DNA of 8,581 bases, taken from assembly GCA_900549895.1 (NCBI GenBank), contig URQG01000071.1:1-8581 (forward strand), written 5' to 3'. Positions 7,180 through 8,581 of the stretch are shown piece by piece. The translations under genes and the position numbers were made by a program. The notes below the pieces were generated by a model. It was not told where the DNA came from, searched no databases, and saw only the letters and a list, made by a program, of their open reading frames with translations. Origin of the DNA: an uncultured Lachnobacterium sp. (GTDB lineage Bacteria > Bacillota > Clostridia > Lachnospirales > Lachnospiraceae). Every line of letters begins with the position of its first letter. Positions within the stretch are counted from its first letter, which is position 1.

Positions 7180-7391
7180 TTTACAATCTGTATTGTCTCT
7201 CCGTTATAAGTGACAACATCTCCATCATGTAATTTTTTTCCTCTTTGCACTTCGACCTGCCCATTTACGGTAACCTGTCCGTCCTGAATCACCATCTTGG
7301 CATCCACACCGGAACCGACAAGACTCGCTTTTTTTAAAGCCTGTCCCAATTTAATGAACTCGTCTTCTTCACGAATATTAACTGTAATCAT
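7176..7391 (-). CDS. yaaA: S4-domain RNA-binding protein, YaaA type
   Basis: A 71-residue protein made almost wholly of one S4 RNA-binding fold (about 10-60). Visible features are FIKLGQALKKASLVGSG (12-28), AKMVIQDGQVTVNG (31-44) and the basic QRGKKLHDGDVV (49-60), the pattern of the YaaA/YbcJ family. Its place between dnaN and recF is the same as yaaA in Bacillus subtilis, which supports the assignment. The family is thought to act in ribosome assembly or rRNA binding; nothing in this sequence shows the target. The ATG at 7391 has GAAGGAG 5 nt upstream. It starts 22 bp after dnaN and its TGA overlaps the recF start by 4 bp. This yaaA is unrelated to the E. coli peroxide-stress gene of the same name. 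Confidence 0.92.
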   Translation of the reverse strand: MITVNIREEDEFIKLGQALKKASLVGSGVDAKMVIQDGQVTVNGQVEVQRGKKLHDGDVVTYNGETIQIVK

Positions 7392-7413
7392 AAAAACTCC
7401 TTCATCAATATTC

Positions 7414-8526
7414 TTAGTTTGTTGCAGTATTAAAGTTGACCGGAAGAATCAGATAAATAAACTTACCCTCATCATCCTTGATAAAGCAAGGAGCCTTAGG
7501 ATTTACCATATAAAGGCTTACTTCTTCCTCATCGATAACACGGAGTGCATCAATAAAGAACTTTGGATTAAATCCAATCAGAATATCCTTACCTTCCTTC
7601 TCAATATCAATATCTTCGTTCATGGAACCGATAAATGATGTAATTTTAAGTTCCATGCTGCCATCTGTCACATTCATAATAATCGGCTTCTTATCTCCTT
7701 CTTTCACAAGAAGTGTCGAACGATCAATACAATCAAGAAGCTCTCTCTTATTCACTTTCACTTTCGTCTCATAATCAGAAGAAAGCATCTGATCTATCTT
7801 AAAATATTCTCCCTCAATCAGTCGGGATACAACGGTTGTCGTATCAAAATCAAATACAATATGGTTATCCGACAGATAAATGATCACATCATCATCCACT
7901 CCACCCGGAATAATCTTACTGATTTCCTGAAGTGTCTTACCAGGAACAACAACTTTCTTATGATCATAATTATTCTTAAGTTCAATATTACGAATAGAAA
8001 TACGATGTCCGTCAAGAGAAACCACTTTCAGCTGATTCTCATTTATCTCAAATAACTCACCTGTCATCAATTTATTATTGTCATTGTCCGCAATGGAAAA
8101 AATTGTCTGACGAATCACTTCTTTCAGTGTGAACTGAGAAATTACAATCGACTCATTTTTTTCAATATATGGAATATAGGAGAAATCATCTCCGGATTTA
8201 CCAACAATATTAAATTTAGCCTTCTCACAGGAGATTACTGTCTTGAAAGAAGCATCTGTTTCAATAATGACATCATTGTCTGGAAGCTTACGTACGATTT
8301 CGGAGAATATCTTTGCATCTAATGCGATCACACCTCTCTCTTCAATGGTACCTTCAATCTTTGTTTCAATACCAAGTTCCATATCATTAGCCATCAATTT
8401 AATCTCATTAGCAGAAGCATCAATTAAGATACATTCAAGAATAGCCATTGTGGTTCTGGTAGGAACTGCTTTTGAGACAATGTTTACTCCACGCAGTAAG
8501 TTCGATTTTGAACAGATTAATTTCAT
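7414..8526 (-). CDS. dnaN: DNA polymerase III sliding clamp (beta subunit)
   Basis: Ring-shaped dimer that holds the replicative polymerase on DNA and docks many repair proteins. The 370-residue length fits three clamp-fold domains of about 120 residues each. Recognisable pieces are the opening MKLICSKSNLLRGVNIVSKA (1-20), the segment SGDDFSYIPYIE just before domain 2, SLDGHRIS in domain 2 (counterpart of the common S-D-G-H-R motif), and the C-terminal strand LILPV that lines the client-binding cleft. The tail reads LPVNFNTATN, with Asn364 where E. coli (MPMRL) and many other clamps have Arg. The ATG at 8526 has AGGAAGGAG 9 nt upstream. Gene order implies dnaA just upstream, but genomic sequence ends 27 bp before this start. 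Confidence 0.97.
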   Translation of the reverse strand: MKLICSKSNLLRGVNIVSKAVPTRTTMAILECILIDASANEIKLMANDMELGIETKIEGTIEERGVIALDAKIFSEIVRKLPDNDVIIETDASFKTVISCEKAKFNIVGKSGDDFSYIPYIEKNESIVISQFTLKEVIRQTIFSIADNDNNKLMTGELFEINENQLKVVSLDGHRISIRNIELKNNYDHKKVVVPGKTLQEISKIIPGGVDDDVIIYLSDNHIVFDFDTTTVVSRLIEGEYFKIDQMLSSDYETKVKVNKRELLDCIDRSTLLVKEGDKKPIIMNVTDGSMELKITSFIGSMNEDIDIEKEGKDILIGFNPKFFIDALRVIDEEEVSLYMVNPKAPCFIKDDEGKFIYLILPVNFNTATN

Positions 8527-8535
8527 TTTGAAAAA

Positions 8536-8544
8536 CTCCTTCCT
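8536..8544 (-). promoter_or_regulatory. dnaN ribosome binding site
   Basis: AGGAAGGAG on the minus strand, 9 nt before the dnaN ATG, contains the extended anti-16S match. It is the last recognisable biological element before the adapter. Any dnaN promoter or DnaA boxes in the dnaA-dnaN spacer would lie beyond the genomic end. Confidence 0.8.
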
Positions 8545-8553
8545 GGTTTAAAT

Positions 8554-8581
8554 CTGTCTCTTATACACATCTGACGCTGCC
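8554..8581. other. Nextera library adapter remnant (not genomic)
   Basis: Positions 8554-8572 read CTGTCTCTTATACACATCT, the exact 19-bp Tn5 mosaic end used in Nextera tagmentation libraries. They are followed at 8573-8581 by GACGCTGCC, the start of the reverse complement of the Nextera Read 1 adapter. The 28-base match runs to the last base. This is untrimmed adapter carried into the assembly, so the sequence end here is technical and should be trimmed to 8553. Confidence 0.97.

Noticed and set aside
8554..8572. A Tn5/IS50 transposon end next to dnaN
   Set aside because: The 19-mer is the engineered mosaic end and is followed by Nextera primer sequence, not by IS50 DNA. It is a library artefact.

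Overview
The window carries the origin-proximal replication cluster of a low-GC, anaerobic Gram-positive bacterium, most likely a member of the Clostridia and plausibly Lachnospiraceae. The placement rests on the gene order dnaN - S4-domain gene - recF - gyrB - gyrA, on AT-rich composition (about 40% GC by eye, not computed), on strong AGGAGG-type ribosome binding sites, on the residue flavour of GyrA/GyrB, and on a two-subunit, oxygen-sensitive iron-sulfur fumarase. Genus cannot be fixed from the sequence alone.

All seven genes are complete and lie on the minus strand, so the layout is read from right to left. At the right edge, 8554-8581 is not genomic: it is the 19-bp Nextera transposase mosaic end followed by 9 bases of the same library adapter. 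Genomic sequence therefore stops at 8553, only 27 bp upstream of dnaN, and the dnaA gene and origin expected next are not visible. Then come dnaN (sliding clamp, 8526-7414), a 71-residue S4-domain RNA-binding protein (7391-7176), recF (7179-6079, overlapping the S4 gene by 4 bp), gyrB (6038-4104) and gyrA (4089-1570). Gaps within this block are 22, -4, 40 and 14 bp, which suggests one transcription unit with translational coupling at S4/recF and gyrB/gyrA.

An 88-bp gap after gyrA holds a perfect 9-bp stem-loop without a U-tract on the coding strand. Then follow the alpha (1481-636) and beta (554-3) subunits of a class I fumarate hydratase, separated by an 81-bp AT-rich gap containing an imperfect direct repeat and a consensus DnaA box.

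Functionally, DnaN confers processivity on the replicase, RecF helps RecA load at gaps, GyrA2B2 removes positive supercoils ahead of forks, and the S4 protein is probably ribosome-related. The fumarase is a metabolic neighbour that interconverts malate and fumarate. I found no convincing undescribed system. The points most worth checking are the adapter remnant, a glycine at a key quinolone-determining position of GyrA, and the repeat/DnaA-box spacer between the fumarase genes.
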